Position numbers and translations under genes: made by a program. Under the pieces are notes generated by a model that did no database searches, had not been told where the DNA came from, and saw nothing but the letters and a program-made list of their open reading frames with translations. A stretch of DNA of 33,339 bases from Nitrospira sp. CG24E (GTDB lineage: Bacteria; Nitrospirota; Nitrospiria; Nitrospirales; Nitrospiraceae): positions 72,816 to 106,154 of the forward strand of contig NEWP02000029.1 of NCBI GenBank assembly GCA_002869895.2. Direction: 5' to 3'. Each line of letters starts with the position of its first letter. Within the stretch, counting starts at the first letter, position 1. Shown here in pieces: positions 33,287-33,339 of this stretch.

Positions 33287-33339
33287 GCCGCTCCGTTCCA
33301 GGCTCCTAGCCCGCATTATTCATGAGCGATTCTGCTGCA

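Overview
The window looks like a chromosomal segment from a Nitrospira-type bacterium (phylum Nitrospirota). This is inferred from gene content, moderately high GC, a large two-domain ThyX-like protein and a dispersed CAGGATGCT...AGCATCCTG repeat. No taxonomic marker was searched. The central part is the replication-origin neighbourhood: dnaA, dnaN, gyrB and gyrA run in order on the minus strand away from a probable oriC at 19227-19540, with a DciA-type helicase loader and smpB just beyond gyrA.

Layout: 1-1436 is the 3' part of a PriA-like primosomal protein whose helicase motifs have decayed. 1440-4299 (minus) holds a membrane protein and an apparent operon for pyruvoyl arginine decarboxylase, agmatinase and RluF. 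A palindromic repeat follows (4450-4572). 4632-8187 (minus) is a tightly packed run of a deoxyhypusine/homospermidine synthase-like enzyme, a DsbA-like thiol protein, a small zinc-ribbon protein and an aldehyde dehydrogenase. 8188-8763 carries tRNA-Glu(CUC) and promoters. 8764-9855 holds two hypothetical genes, the second probably leaderless. 9929-11548 holds smpB, dciA and a membrane-anchored hypothetical gene. 11597-19226 is gyrA, gyrB, dnaN and dnaA.

19541-20495 (minus) encodes three small DsrE/TusBCD-like sulfur-relay proteins, followed by hisS with a near-consensus promoter. A second, enlarged repeat copy separates hisS from the divergent ThyX-like gene and a TPR gene. A third repeat copy lacks its right end and abuts a PAS histidine kinase that appears to have lost its N-terminus. 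The kinase is translationally coupled to an NtrC-type sigma-54 activator with an unusual four-cysteine linker. Then come a structured intergenic region with a candidate sigma-54 promoter, a 1091-residue uncharacterised membrane protein, two alpha/beta hydrolases and a 55-residue cysteine-containing protein.

Functional links: arginine to agmatine to putrescine (decarboxylase, agmatinase) could feed the deoxyhypusine-synthase homologue, giving a polyamine branch such as homospermidine. The kinase, its sigma-54 activator and the large membrane protein may form one sensory/regulatory unit. No CRISPR array, rRNA, prophage or transposase gene was seen. The most unusual items are the helicase-dead PriA, the repeat-associated kinase truncation, the cysteine-linker activator next to the large membrane protein, and two probable leaderless genes.
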